A DNA stretch of 32,798 nucleotides from Burkholderiales bacterium 68-10. GTDB lineage: Bacteria > Pseudomonadota > Gammaproteobacteria > Burkholderiales > Burkholderiaceae_C. The translations under genes were made by a program, and so were the position numbers. The stretch covers positions 38,823-71,620 of the forward strand of contig MKTG01000071.1 in the NCBI GenBank assembly GCA_001897615.1, read 5' to 3'. Below, piece by piece: positions 14,390 to 21,630 of this stretch; positions within the stretch are counted from its first letter, which is position 1, and every line of letters begins with the position of its first letter. The notes beneath the pieces are model-generated. The model was not told where the DNA came from and made no database searches. It saw only the letters and a program-made list of their open reading frames with translations.

Positions 14390-14985
14390 TGACCGACTTT
14401 GCCTGCCCCGCCTGCGGCGCCGAATACGACCTGGCCGTGGCCTTCGCCCACGAAGGCGACCAGCGCGCGCTGGCGCGCCTGGCGGCTGTCAGCATTCCCA
14501 TGGGAGCAAGGGTGTTGCAGTATCTGCAACTTTTCCAGCCCCCGCGCCAGCGCCTGACGGCGGCCAAGAAGATCAAGCTGCTGCTGCAGCTGCTGCCCGA
14601 CCTGGAGCGCCGCCAGATCACCCACAAGGGGCGCGACTGGGCCGCGCCGCTGGAGGCCTGGGCGCAGGCGATCGACCAGATGCTGGACGCCCGCGCCGCC
14701 GCCCGGCTGGAGCTGCCCATGAAGGGCCACGCCTACCTGTACGCCATCCTGGCCGGCATGGCCAACCAGCACGAGGCCCGCGCCGAGGCCGCGCGCGAGA
14801 CCGAGCGCCGCAGCGGCCCGCGCGCCGCGCGCACGGACGGCGCCGTCAGCGTGGCCGACGTGGTGCCTGGCCTGGTGCCGCTGCAGCGCGCGCCCGCGCC
14901 CACGCCCGCCGCCGCCAGCCCCACCGTGCGCGCCATGCGCGCGGCGCTGCGCCGCCCGCCAGCCGACCAGGAGGGCCAGCCATGA
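14389..14985 (+). CDS. Early-operon protein with a single CxxC motif
   Basis: The 198-residue protein opens MTDFACPACGAEYDLAVAFA, where C6 and C9 form a zinc-ribbon-like knuckle, but no second cysteine pair follows, so a full zinc finger is not visible. A helical middle contains LTAAKKIKLLLQLLPDLERRQ and LEAWAQAIDQMLDARAAARL. The Pro/Ala-rich C-terminus (LQRAPAPTPAAASPTVRAM) looks flexible. Similar small zinc-knuckle proteins occur in early regions of transposable phages. No function can be given. It ends in an ATGA overlap with the next gene. Confidence 0.55.
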   Translation: MTDFACPACGAEYDLAVAFAHEGDQRALARLAAVSIPMGARVLQYLQLFQPPRQRLTAAKKIKLLLQLLPDLERRQITHKGRDWAAPLEAWAQAIDQMLDARAAARLELPMKGHAYLYAILAGMANQHEARAEAARETERRSGPRAARTDGAVSVADVVPGLVPLQRAPAPTPAAASPTVRAMRAALRRPPADQEGQP

Positions 14986-15464
14986 CCGCCCCCGGCATCA
15001 CCGCCACCGGCCGCCTGATGAGCGAGCACTGCGAGGGCGTCTTGCGCACCCTGTACGCGCTAGGCAGCGCCAGCCTGGCCGACGCGCTGACGGCCTACCG
15101 CGTCCGCCCCATGAGCGCGCCGGCCATGCGCAACGTGCTGGACGTGCTGATCGAGCGCGGCTGGCTGGCGCGCGTCAAGCGTCCCGGCAGCGACTGGATG
15201 GTGCACTACGTGGTCACCGAGCCCGCGCTGGCCCACCTGTACGAGGCCGCGCGCCTGCCCATGTACCCGGCCGCGCTGGGCGCGCCCGGCAGCGCCGCGC
15301 GCCGCGCCGCCAGCCGCGGCAGCCCGCTGCCGGCCGCCGGCCCGGTGGCGCCGCCGCCGTACCGCGTGTCGCCGCACGAGCTGTACGTGCCGCCACCGGC
15401 GCCGCCGCTGCGCCCGGGCGCCGACGACTTTCGCAAGTACCGCAGCCTGGGAGCGTTTGTATGA
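14982..15464 (+). CDS. Predicted winged-helix protein of the early operon
   Basis: The 160-residue protein has an N-terminal region that looks like a winged helix: SEHCEGVLRTLYALGSASLA, MSAPAMRNVLDVLIERGWLA and a wing ending in VHYVVTEPAL (about residues 14-85). The remainder is low-complexity, with many Pro, Ala and Arg residues, and ends GADDFRKYRSLGAFV. It could bind DNA or a host protein. It is joined by ATGA overlaps to the genes on both sides. Confidence 0.52.
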   Translation: MTAPGITATGRLMSEHCEGVLRTLYALGSASLADALTAYRVRPMSAPAMRNVLDVLIERGWLARVKRPGSDWMVHYVVTEPALAHLYEAARLPMYPAALGAPGSAARRAASRGSPLPAAGPVAPPPYRVSPHELYVPPPAPPLRPGADDFRKYRSLGAFV

Positions 15465-15733
15465 CCGATGCCGCCACCACCCTCGCCCTCGCACCCGACG
15501 ACGCGGTGCACCAGACCGTCGAGCTGGGCCAGGCGCTGATCCGCGCCGTGTACGGCTACGACATCAGCGCCGCCATGGCGCTGGACGCGCTGCTGCTGTC
15601 CTACGTCAGTCTGGTTTCGGTGCACCCGCAGCTGGCCGAGCCGGCCCAGCGCAGCCTGATCAGCGCCGCGCGCTCGCTGGTGACGGGGGGCGACAGCGCC
15701 ACCCACGCCCCCGGCAGCGCCCTGCTGCAGTGA
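15461..15733 (+). CDS. Small helical early protein, unknown
   Basis: The 90-residue product contains DAVHQTVELGQALIRAVYGY and DISAAMALDALLLSYVSLVS, two amphipathic or mildly hydrophobic helices, then HPQLAEPAQRSLISAARSL. No family is recognised. The ATGA overlap with the winged-helix gene supports it. A 27-base gap follows before the Gam-like gene. Confidence 0.52.
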   Translation: MTDAATTLALAPDDAVHQTVELGQALIRAVYGYDISAAMALDALLLSYVSLVSVHPQLAEPAQRSLISAARSLVTGGDSATHAPGSALLQ

Positions 15734-15760
15734 GCCACCCCATCCACAAGGAGATCATCA

Positions 15761-16318
15761 GTGACCACACAAGCCGACATCCAGCACCGCGCCGAGCAGC
15801 TGGCCACCACGCGCGACGCGCTGGCCGAGCTGCTGCGCACGCTGCAGGCCGAGATCGAGACCGTCAAGGCCGGCGCCATGCCCGACATCCGCCGCGCCGC
15901 GCGCAAGGTGGCCGAGCAGCACAACCGCCTGCGCGAGCTGATCGCCGCCAACCCGGCGCTGTTCGAGCGCCCGCGCAGCCACGTCATCCACGGTCTGCGC
16001 TACGGCCTGCAAAAGGCGCGCGGCAAGATGAGCTGGCCGTGCGACAGCCAGCTGATCGAGCGCATCCACAAGCTGGCGGCGGCCGGCGAGATCAGCGACG
16101 ACCAGGTCGAGATGCTGATCGCCCGCACCGAGCGCCCGGTGGCCAAGGCGCTGGAAAAGCTGGACGCCAGGCTGCTCAAGCGCCTGGGCGTGACCGTGGC
16201 CGCCGACTGCGACGAGGTGCTGATCAAGAGCGTGGACGGGGAGATCGAAAAGGCCGTCAACGCCGTGATCAAGGACGTGACGCAGGACGACAACGCGCAA
16301 GTGGGGGTGGCGGCATGA
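15761..16318 (+). CDS. gam: Gam-like protein, DNA-end protection
   Basis: The 185-residue protein starts with GTG at 15761, which has AAGGAG 7 bases upstream. It consists of a long N-terminal coiled coil (HRAEQLATTRDALAELLRTL, then a second helix RKVAEQHNRLRELIAANPAL), a middle segment KMSWPCDSQLIERIHKLA, and a C-terminal part with KRLGVTVAADCDEVLIKS. Length, coiled-coil-first architecture and position between B and GemA fit the Mu Gam family, Ku-like proteins that bind DNA ends and block host exonucleases. The match is by architecture rather than clear motif, so assignment is moderate. Confidence 0.6.
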   Translation: MTTQADIQHRAEQLATTRDALAELLRTLQAEIETVKAGAMPDIRRAARKVAEQHNRLRELIAANPALFERPRSHVIHGLRYGLQKARGKMSWPCDSQLIERIHKLAAAGEISDDQVEMLIARTERPVAKALEKLDARLLKRLGVTVAADCDEVLIKSVDGEIEKAVNAVIKDVTQDDNAQVGVAA

Positions 16319-16578
16319 GCGACGAGCTGGTGCAACTGCAAGTCAACACCCTGGGCGCCTGGCGCCAGGTGCTGACGTTTGGCGCCTTCGACAACCGCGC
16401 CGGCGCCATGGTGCGCGACGCGGCGCTGCTGCTGCACGATGCCAGCGGCGGGCGGGCCGACTTCCGGCTGGCGACGGTGGGCGACCGCGTGCCGCGCCCC
16501 TTGATGTACCTGAGCGCGCGCCACGGCGGCGGCGGGCGCTGGCGCGCCGTGCCCGAGCGCGACGGGGAGGCGCGGTGA
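16315..16578 (+). CDS. Small beta-rich protein of unknown function
   Basis: The 87-residue product reads MSDELVQLQVNTLGAWRQVL, then strands DNRAGAMVRDAALLLHDASG and ADFRLATVGDRVPRPLMYLS, ending in a Gly/Arg-rich tail. Probably a small beta fold. It is linked by ATGA overlap to the Gam-like gene and overlaps the next gene's start, so it is in the same operon. I do not recognise the family. Confidence 0.52.
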   Translation: MSDELVQLQVNTLGAWRQVLTFGAFDNRAGAMVRDAALLLHDASGGRADFRLATVGDRVPRPLMYLSARHGGGGRWRAVPERDGEAR

Positions 16579-17081
16579 TGGCAACACAAATGGAGCGGCC
16601 GATGGCGAACGAGAGCCCGGCGTTGGACGTTTTGGACAGGGGCGCAAGCGCCGAACGGGGTGCGACGGCTACCTGCGGTAGTCCAGCGGCCAAAAATCGC
16701 GCCACGGGCCGCAAATCGGCGCCGCCCGATTTGCTGGCTTTTGTGCGCGCGCAATCGGTGAGCGCGGCGGCGCGCGAGCTGGGGCTGACGCGGCAGACGA
16801 TCTACCGGCTGCGCGAGGGCTACTGGCCGCGCAACTCGGACAAGATCATGACTGCCTGGCGCGCCTGTCAATGCGAGCTGGCCGACCGCGCCTCGCGCTG
16901 GGTCGTGCGCCGCGTCTATCTCGGCGGCGTGGTGCTCCATGGCGGTCGCTCGTGGACGGCCGACGGCCTGGCTGCGCGTGAAGGCCAGTCGCTGGCGGTG
17001 GCGCGCGCCGAAGGTTTCTCTCTGCTGGCACAAACGCTGGAGCTGCCGCCCGAGCGTCTGCTGCTGCGCGAGGTGGCCTGA
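16578..17081 (+). CDS. Helix-turn-helix regulator of the middle region
   Basis: The 167-residue protein has a central helix-turn-helix: LAFVRAQSVSAAARELGLTR followed by QTIYRLREGYWP. The first 50 residues are polar and probably disordered; the C-terminus is helical and ends LLAQTLELPPERLLLREVA. The ATG at 16578 has GGGGAGG 7 bases upstream (16564-16570). It lies just before gemA and mor, so it could act in the early-to-late switch, but no family member is recognised. Confidence 0.6.
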   Translation: MATQMERPMANESPALDVLDRGASAERGATATCGSPAAKNRATGRKSAPPDLLAFVRAQSVSAAARELGLTRQTIYRLREGYWPRNSDKIMTAWRACQCELADRASRWVVRRVYLGGVVLHGGRSWTADGLAAREGQSLAVARAEGFSLLAQTLELPPERLLLREVA

Positions 17082-17082
17082 C

Positions 17083-17505
17083 ATGGCCCGACACATCGCC
17101 GCCATCCACGTGCTCAAGGGCAAGCTGGGCCTGAGCGACGACGACTACCGCGCGCTGCTGGTCGGCCTGACGGGCCAGCGCAGCGCCAAGGCCTGCACCG
17201 AGGCGCAGCAGCGCCAGGTGCGCGATCACCTGCAGCGCTTGGCCCAAAAGCTGGGCCTGGCCGCGTCGCGCCCGCTGCGCCCGGAGACCGAGACCAGCGC
17301 CATGGAGCGCAAGGTGTGGGCGCTGTGGCACCAGCTGCACCAGGTCGGGCTGATCAGCAACCACAGCGCGCCGGCGCTGAACGCCTACGTCTACCGCCAG
17401 GTGGGCGTGTCGGCGCTGCGCTTTGCCACGCCGGCGCAGCTGGACACGCTGATCGAGTCGCTCAAGTCGTGGGCCAAGCGCGGTCAGGAGCGGCTGCCGC
17501 AATGA
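17083..17505 (+). CDS. gemA: GemA-like protein (DUF1018)
   Basis: The 140-residue protein matches GemA / DUF1018: MARHIAAIHVLKGKLGLSDD, DYRALLVGLTGQRSAK, METKVW-like MERKVWALWHQLHQVGLI, and RFATPAQLDTLIESLKSW at the end. The -HVLKGKLGLSDDDYR- and -MERKVWALW- stretches are typical. GemA of Mu changes host gene expression and has been linked to DNA supercoiling effects. It directly precedes mor and overlaps it by four bases, the same order as in Mu. Confidence 0.9.
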   Translation: MARHIAAIHVLKGKLGLSDDDYRALLVGLTGQRSAKACTEAQQRQVRDHLQRLAQKLGLAASRPLRPETETSAMERKVWALWHQLHQVGLISNHSAPALNAYVYRQVGVSALRFATPAQLDTLIESLKSWAKRGQERLPQ

Positions 17506-17942
17506 CCATGGAGCGCCTGCTGACCCCCGCCGAGGTGGCCGAGCTGGAGTGCCAGCTGCCCGCCGGCCTGACCGAGCCCATGCGCGAGCTGGCGCTGTGT
17601 CTTTACACGGTGCTGGTGCGGCGCGACGCGCGCTGCGGCCAGGCCGCGCCCGATGCCGACTGGCAGGCCGCGCTGCGCGCGCAGGCGCAGCTGGCGATGG
17701 AGCAGCTGCAATACCTGTCTGGCCACATGGGCGGCGGCGGCTTTTATTTGGCCAAGGGCGTGGCGGCCATGCTGGCGGCGCGTGACGAGCTGATCTGGCG
17801 CGAGTTCAACGGCCGCAACTACGCCGAGCTGGCGCGCCGCCACGGCCTGACCGAGATGCGCGTGCGCCAGATCGTGGCCGAGCAGCGGGCGCGCGATGTG
17901 CAGCAGCGCCAGGGGCGGCTGCCTGGGCTCGACGATCAATAG
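17502..17942 (+). CDS. mor: Mor/C-type transcription activator
   Basis: The 146-residue protein is of Mor size and organisation: an N-terminal helical dimerisation region, the conserved GGGGFYLAKG loop and strand (about residues 77-86), and a C-terminal helix-turn-helix NYAELARRHGLTEMRVRQIV (107-126). Mor of Mu activates the middle promoter, and the related C protein activates four late promoters. Only one Mor/C family gene is present in this window, so it may do both jobs. It is the last gene of the early/middle operon and lies just ahead of a late-promoter-like element. Confidence 0.9.
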   Translation: MTMERLLTPAEVAELECQLPAGLTEPMRELALCLYTVLVRRDARCGQAAPDADWQAALRAQAQLAMEQLQYLSGHMGGGGFYLAKGVAAMLAARDELIWREFNGRNYAELARRHGLTEMRVRQIVAEQRARDVQQRQGRLPGLDDQ

Positions 17943-17984
17943 GTTGAGCGTTCGGCGTTGAGCGTTGAGCGTCAACGGCCGAAC
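17943..17984. repeat. Heptamer array with hairpin after mor
   Basis: Four tandem 7-base units follow the mor stop: GTTGAGC (17943), GTTCGGC (17950), GTTGAGC (17957), GTTGAGC (17964), then GTCAAC. Bases 17950-17961 can pair with 17972-17984 with one bulged G, giving a 12-base-pair hairpin with a loop of about 10. No T-tract follows, so it is not a classic terminator. Related units recur at 20559-20638. Confidence 0.65.
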
Positions 17985-17995
17985 AACACCGCCGC

Positions 17996-18020
17996 AAAAT
18001 CCAAAGCGCTTTATTTGTAG
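17996..18020 (+). promoter_or_regulatory. Candidate late promoter element (protease/capsid operon)
   Basis: The stretch reads AATCCAAAGCGCTTTATTTG and then TAGCGCG. Nineteen bases match the minus-strand element at 6788-6808 almost exactly (one C/T difference), and the 29.16 kb element shares GCCGCAAA...AAAGCG.TTT.TTTG. The palindromic core AAAGCGCTTT and the following T-rich stretch could be an activator site with a -10 region. It lies about 30 bases before the protease start, matching the place of Mu PI. Confidence 0.62.
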
Positions 18021-18050
18021 CGCGCCCCCGTGCCCGGCCAACATGCCGGC

Positions 18051-19166
18051 ATGGCCCCCCCCAAGCACTTGCATCGCAGCCGCAGCGCCATCGCGCTGGC
18101 GGTGTTCGCGGCCACGCTGGCCGGAGGCACCACCGATGCCGACGCCGCCGGCCTGCTGCTGCTGCAGGTGACGCCGGCGCAGGACTTCACGCCCAGCGAC
18201 GGCCGTGCGATGGACGTGCCGGCCTGGCGCATCGACGCGCGCATTGCCCAGCAGGTGATCGCCGCCTTCGACGCCACGCGCCAGCCGCTGGTGATCGACT
18301 ACGAGCACCAAACCCTCAATGCCGAGGTCAACGGCCAACCCGCGCCGGCCGCCGGCTGGATGCGCGCGCTGCGCTGGGTGGATGGGCGCGGCCTGTTTGC
18401 CGAGGTCGAGCTGACGGCGCGCGCCCGCGAGCTGGTGGCGGGCGGCGAATACCGTTACTTCTCGCCGGTGCTGGAGTACAGCCGCGAGAGCGGCGCAATC
18501 AAGCGCGTGCTGATGGGCGCGCTGACCAACAACCCGGCCATTCACGGCATGGAGGCCGTCAACCTGCTGGCCGCGGCCAGCGCCCGTTTTACGTCAAACC
18601 CGGAGGACTCCGTGAATCCCTTGCTTGAAAAACTGCTGTCGGCCCTGGGCCTGCCGGCCGACGCCAGCGAAGACGCTGCCCTGCAGGCCGTGGCCAACAT
18701 CAAGGCCGAGCTGCAGGCCGCGTACAAGGAGCTGGACATCGACGACCAGACCGAGGCCGGCGCCGAAGGCATTGCCGCCGCCTGCGCCAAGCTGCGCACC
18801 GCGCCCGATGCGGCGCGCTTCGTGCCGGTGACGGTGGTCGATGAGCTCAAGACCAGCCTGGCCGCGCTCACCGCCAAGCAGCACCAGCGCGAGCGCGAGG
18901 ACGTGATTGCCTCCGCCCTGGCCGACGGCCGCCTGCTGCCGGCCGAGCAGGCCTGGGCGCGCGAGCTGGCGGCCACACCGGCCGGGCTGGCGAGCCTGAG
19001 CAGCCTGCTGGCCGTGCGCCAGCCGATTGCCGCGCTGGCCGGCACGCAGACCCAGGGCCAGCCGCCGGCGGGCAAGCCCGCCGCGCACGGCCTGACCGAG
19101 GCCGAGCTGGCCGTGGCCCGCGCCTGCGGCCTGACCCCCGAGGCCTACGCCAGCGGCAAGGCCTGA
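18051..19166 (+). CDS. I: Mu I-like head maturation protease
   Basis: With the ATG at 18051 the protein has 371 residues; a GTG at 18030 would add seven. After an Ala-rich N-terminus, the protease domain has LLLLQVTPAQDFTPSDGRAM, QPLVIDYEHQTLNA, RGLFAEVELTARARELV and EYRYFSPVLEYSRESGAIKR, the last being a hallmark of Mu-like I proteases (also written as YxYFSPVF). IDYEHQ carries the likely catalytic histidine. The C-terminal third (from residue 188) is scaffold-like, helical and also has its own start. The enzyme trims scaffold and capsid during prohead maturation. It is the first gene of the rightward head operon. Confidence 0.88.
   Translation: MAPPKHLHRSRSAIALAVFAATLAGGTTDADAAGLLLLQVTPAQDFTPSDGRAMDVPAWRIDARIAQQVIAAFDATRQPLVIDYEHQTLNAEVNGQPAPAAGWMRALRWVDGRGLFAEVELTARARELVAGGEYRYFSPVLEYSRESGAIKRVLMGALTNNPAIHGMEAVNLLAAASARFTSNPEDSVNPLLEKLLSALGLPADASEDAALQAVANIKAELQAAYKELDIDDQTEAGAEGIAAACAKLRTAPDAARFVPVTVVDELKTSLAALTAKQHQREREDVIASALADGRLLPAEQAWARELAATPAGLASLSSLLAVRQPIAALAGTQTQGQPPAGKPAAHGLTEAELAVARACGLTPEAYASGKA
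18612..19166 (+). CDS. Z: Nested scaffold protein Z from an internal in-frame start
   Basis: Within gene I, GGAGGA at 18602-18607 stands 4 bases before an in-frame GTG at 18612 (MNPLLEKLLSALGLPADASE). Translation from here would give a 184-residue helical protein containing the region LQAVANIKAELQAAYKEL and TAKQHQREREDVIASALADG, fitting a scaffold. In Mu the scaffold Z is likewise made from the 3' end of gene I. The ribosome site is among the strongest in the window, which supports the call; expression itself is inferred. Confidence 0.75.
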   Translation: MNPLLEKLLSALGLPADASEDAALQAVANIKAELQAAYKELDIDDQTEAGAEGIAAACAKLRTAPDAARFVPVTVVDELKTSLAALTAKQHQREREDVIASALADGRLLPAEQAWARELAATPAGLASLSSLLAVRQPIAALAGTQTQGQPPAGKPAAHGLTEAELAVARACGLTPEAYASGKA

Positions 19167-19197
19167 TCGAAATCAGTTTTCATAAGGAGCAAAAAAC

Positions 19198-19614
19198 ATG
19201 GCTGCTTTGACCAAGGACCGCGCCACGCCCGAGCGTGATGGACGGCGCGTGATCGACCCGATCGGACCGACCACGGTGATTCACGCCGGCGCGATGTACA
19301 TGCTCAACGAAGACGGCGACGCGGTGCCCGCCGATCCGGCGGTGGCTTCGGCGCCTGGCGTGCTGGGCATGCCGCGCGCCGTGGCGCTGCGCAGCGCCTC
19401 CGGCCCGGACGGCGACACCCATGTGGAGGGGGCGTTGGGCGTCTTCCGGGTCGACAACTCGGCCACCTTCCCGGTCTCGCGGCTGGGGGTGCATGCGCTG
19501 TGCAACGTGGTCGATGACCACACGGTGCGCGCGCTGCATGACCCCGGCGTGCTGGCTGCCGTCGTGGTGGATCTGGACGACACCGGCGTCTGGGTGCGCG
19601 TGGGCGGCATGTGA
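19198..19614 (+). CDS. Head decoration-like protein
   Basis: The 138-residue protein lies between scaffold and major capsid, the usual place for a capsid decoration or cement protein. The sequence is beta-rich: VIHAGAMYMLNEDGDAVPAD, ALGVFRVDNSATFPVSRLG, AAVVVDLDDTGVWVRVGGM. Short strands with AGAMYMLNEDGDAVPA resemble small capsid-stabilising proteins (DUF2190-like). Good AAGGAG at 19182-19187. I assign the role from position and fold impression, not a firm motif. Confidence 0.6.
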   Translation: MAALTKDRATPERDGRRVIDPIGPTTVIHAGAMYMLNEDGDAVPADPAVASAPGVLGMPRAVALRSASGPDGDTHVEGALGVFRVDNSATFPVSRLGVHALCNVVDDHTVRALHDPGVLAAVVVDLDDTGVWVRVGGM

Positions 19615-19642
19615 GCGGGCTCAACAATCAAAGGACAAAGAC

Positions 19643-20551
19643 ATGCTGATCAATAACGCGAACCTTCGGACCTTGTACGTCGCCTTCAATGCGGCGTTCA
19701 AGGAAGGGCTGGGCATGGCCGAGAGCCAGTACGGCCAGATCGCCACCACGGTGCCCAGCACCACCGCCGCCGAGGAGTACGGCTGGCTGGGCAACACCAG
19801 CTCGATGCGCGAGTGGCTGGGCGACCGTGTGGTGCACGCGGTGGGCAATCACGGCTACACGATCAAGAACAAGAGCTTCGAACTGACGCAGGCCGTGCCA
19901 CGCACCGCGATCGAGGACGACACCTACGGCGTCTACACGCCGATGATGACCGAGATGGGCCGCGCCGCGCAGGCGCACCCGGATCAGCTGGTGTTCGGCC
20001 TGCTGAAGGACGGCTTCACGGCCAAGTGTTATGACGGCCAGGCTTTCTTTGCCGACACGCACCCGGTCATCAACGACAAGGGCAAGGAGGTCGCTGTCAG
20101 CAACAAGACCGGCAACGGCAGCGGTACCGTTTGGTGCGTGCTGGACACCAGCCGCGCGCTCAAGCCGCTCATCTACCAGAGCCGCAAGGACAACAACTTC
20201 GTCAGCCTGACGGCCGAGACGGACGACAACGTGTTCAACCGCGCCGAATACGTGTACGGGGTGGACGCGCGGCGCAACGCGGGCTTCGGCTTCTGGCAGC
20301 TCGCCCGCGCCAGCAACGCGACGCTGGACGTGGCTGGCCTGCAGGCCGAGATCACCGCCATGCGCACGCTCAAGGGCGACCATGGCCGCCCGCTGGGCAT
20401 CAAGCCCACGCTGCTGGTGGTGCCGCCGGCGCTGGAGTTCCAGGCGCGCAAGCTGCTGGAGGCCGAGCTCGCGCTGGACCCGGTGAGCGGCCAGCCCGAC
20501 GCCAACCCGATGCGCGGCGCCGTCAAGCTGCTGGTGGCCGACTGGCTGTGA
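19643..20551 (+). CDS. T: Major capsid protein (Mu T-like)
   Basis: The 302-residue protein matches Mu-like head subunit T in length and motifs: MLINNANLRTLYVAFNAAFK at the N-terminus, EEYGWLGNTSSMREWLGDR, VHAVGNHGYTIKNKSFELTQ, DQAFFADTHPV-like GQAFFADTHPVINDKG, and GIKPTLLVVPPALEFQARKL near the end. It forms the icosahedral shell (HK97 fold in this family). AAAGGA lies just upstream of 19643. It ends 8 bases before a heptamer repeat hairpin. Confidence 0.94.
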   Translation: MLINNANLRTLYVAFNAAFKEGLGMAESQYGQIATTVPSTTAAEEYGWLGNTSSMREWLGDRVVHAVGNHGYTIKNKSFELTQAVPRTAIEDDTYGVYTPMMTEMGRAAQAHPDQLVFGLLKDGFTAKCYDGQAFFADTHPVINDKGKEVAVSNKTGNGSGTVWCVLDTSRALKPLIYQSRKDNNFVSLTAETDDNVFNRAEYVYGVDARRNAGFGFWQLARASNATLDVAGLQAEITAMRTLKGDHGRPLGIKPTLLVVPPALEFQARKLLEAELALDPVSGQPDANPMRGAVKLLVADWL

Positions 20552-20558
20552 TCTGAAG

Positions 20559-20638
20559 GTTGAGCGTTGAGCGTTCAGCGTTCAGCGTGAACCGCCGAAA
20601 CCTACGGTACGCCCAACGCTCAACGCCCAACGCTGAAC
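20559..20638. repeat. Facing heptamer arrays forming a large imperfect hairpin
   Basis: After the capsid stop, four forward units (GTTGAGC, GTTGAGC, GTTCAGC, GTTCAGC at 20559-20586) face four reverse-complement-type units (GCCCAAC, GCTCAAC, GCCCAAC, GCTGAAC at 20611-20638). The arms can pair imperfectly around a 24-base centre. The units belong to the same family as the array at 17943-17970. No T-tract follows. It could stabilise capsid mRNA or lower read-through into tail genes. Confidence 0.7.
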
Positions 20639-20647
20639 CAACCACCC

Positions 20648-21163
20648 ATGCCCTACTACACGACGCACCTGGAACTGGCCGAGCACCTCGGCGCGCTGGA
20701 GCTGTCCGAGGTGGCCAGCGACGAGCAGGCGCCGCCGGTGGCGGCCGAGCTGCTGGACGCGCTGCTGCGCGGGCAGGACGCGAGCGCCTGGGCCGCGGGC
20801 GAGGTGGCGGCGGCGCAGCGCGCGCTGGCGCGCATCGACGCGGCGGTGCGGGACGCGCAGGCGGTGATCGACGGCCACCTGGCCAAGCGCGGCTATGCGC
20901 TGCCCTTGGCGCCGGTGCCGCCGCTGGTGGCCGCCTGGTGCCGCCAGATCGCACGCTACGGCCTGCACAAGAACCGCCGCCTGGTGGAGGACAAGGACCC
21001 GATCGCGCGCGGCCATGCCGACGCCCTCAAGCTGCTGGCGCTGACGGCGGCCGGCAAGTTCAGCCTGGGCGCCGATGACGGCGTGGCCAATGACAAGCTG
21101 GACGCGCGCTTCGAAGGCGCCACGCCCGTGTTTGGCCGCAAGCAATTGCACGGGTTTCGCTGA
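20648..21163 (+). CDS. Mu gp36-like protein (DUF1320), head-tail connector region
   Basis: The 171-residue protein fits DUF1320: MPYYTTHLELAEHLGALELS at the N-terminus, ARIDAAVRDAQAVIDGHLAK and RGYALPLAPVPPLVAAWCRQ in the centre, IARYGLHKNR and the acidic KDPIARGHADALKLL. This family has the gp6-like head-tail connector look and follows the capsid gene in Mu-like phages. The start is preceded by the heptamer hairpin, and no ribosome site is obvious, so translation may rely on the structure or local A/C-rich leader. Confidence 0.85.
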   Translation: MPYYTTHLELAEHLGALELSEVASDEQAPPVAAELLDALLRGQDASAWAAGEVAAAQRALARIDAAVRDAQAVIDGHLAKRGYALPLAPVPPLVAAWCRQIARYGLHKNRRLVEDKDPIARGHADALKLLALTAAGKFSLGADDGVANDKLDARFEGATPVFGRKQLHGFR

Positions 21164-21179
21164 AGGGGCGCCGTGAGCC

Positions 21180-21626
21180 ATGAACTTCGAGCCCTTCGAT
21201 ACCAGCCTGATCGCCCAGCGTCTGCGCGAGCAGGTGGCCGGGTTGCACAGCGTGGGCGGCGCGGCCGACTATGCGGCGGTGAAGGAGCTGGCCGGCTTTC
21301 GCACGCCCAGCGGCTACGTGATCTTTGCCGAGGAGCGCAACACGGGCAAGGTGCCGGCGGCGCCCTGTGTGACGCTGCAAGAAAGCGTGGCGCAGTTCGG
21401 CGTGGTGCTGGCGCTGCGCCACTACAAGGAGCTGCGCGGCGAGCAGATGCAGCCCGAGGCGCGCCGATTGATCGGCGCCTGCCGCGCCGCGCTGATCGGC
21501 CACAAGCCGCCGGCGCCGGGCAGCCGCGTGGTGAGCTGGCTGTCGGGCAAGGTGCTGGACTACGACGGCGGCGTTCTGCTGTACGCCGACCTTTACGAGC
21601 TGCCCTATCTGCTGCGCAAGGACTGA
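21180..21626 (+). CDS. Mu gp37-like protein (DUF1834)
   Basis: The 148-residue protein reads TSLIAQRLREQVAGLHSVGG, FRTPSGYVIFAEERNTG, and later RVVSWLSGKVLDYDGGVLLY. The arrangement resembles the DUF1834 / gp37 family, thought to act in head completion or as a tail terminator. It lies between the gp36-like gene and a small beta-rich protein. AAGGGG precedes the ATG at 21180; a GTG at 21173 belongs to another frame. Confidence 0.72.
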   Translation: MNFEPFDTSLIAQRLREQVAGLHSVGGAADYAAVKELAGFRTPSGYVIFAEERNTGKVPAAPCVTLQESVAQFGVVLALRHYKELRGEQMQPEARRLIGACRAALIGHKPPAPGSRVVSWLSGKVLDYDGGVLLYADLYELPYLLRKD

Positions 21627-21630
21627 TGGC

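Noticed and set aside
17950-17984. Intrinsic terminator after mor
   Set aside because: The hairpin is good, but no T-tract follows on the plus strand, so I list it only as a repeat with hairpin potential.
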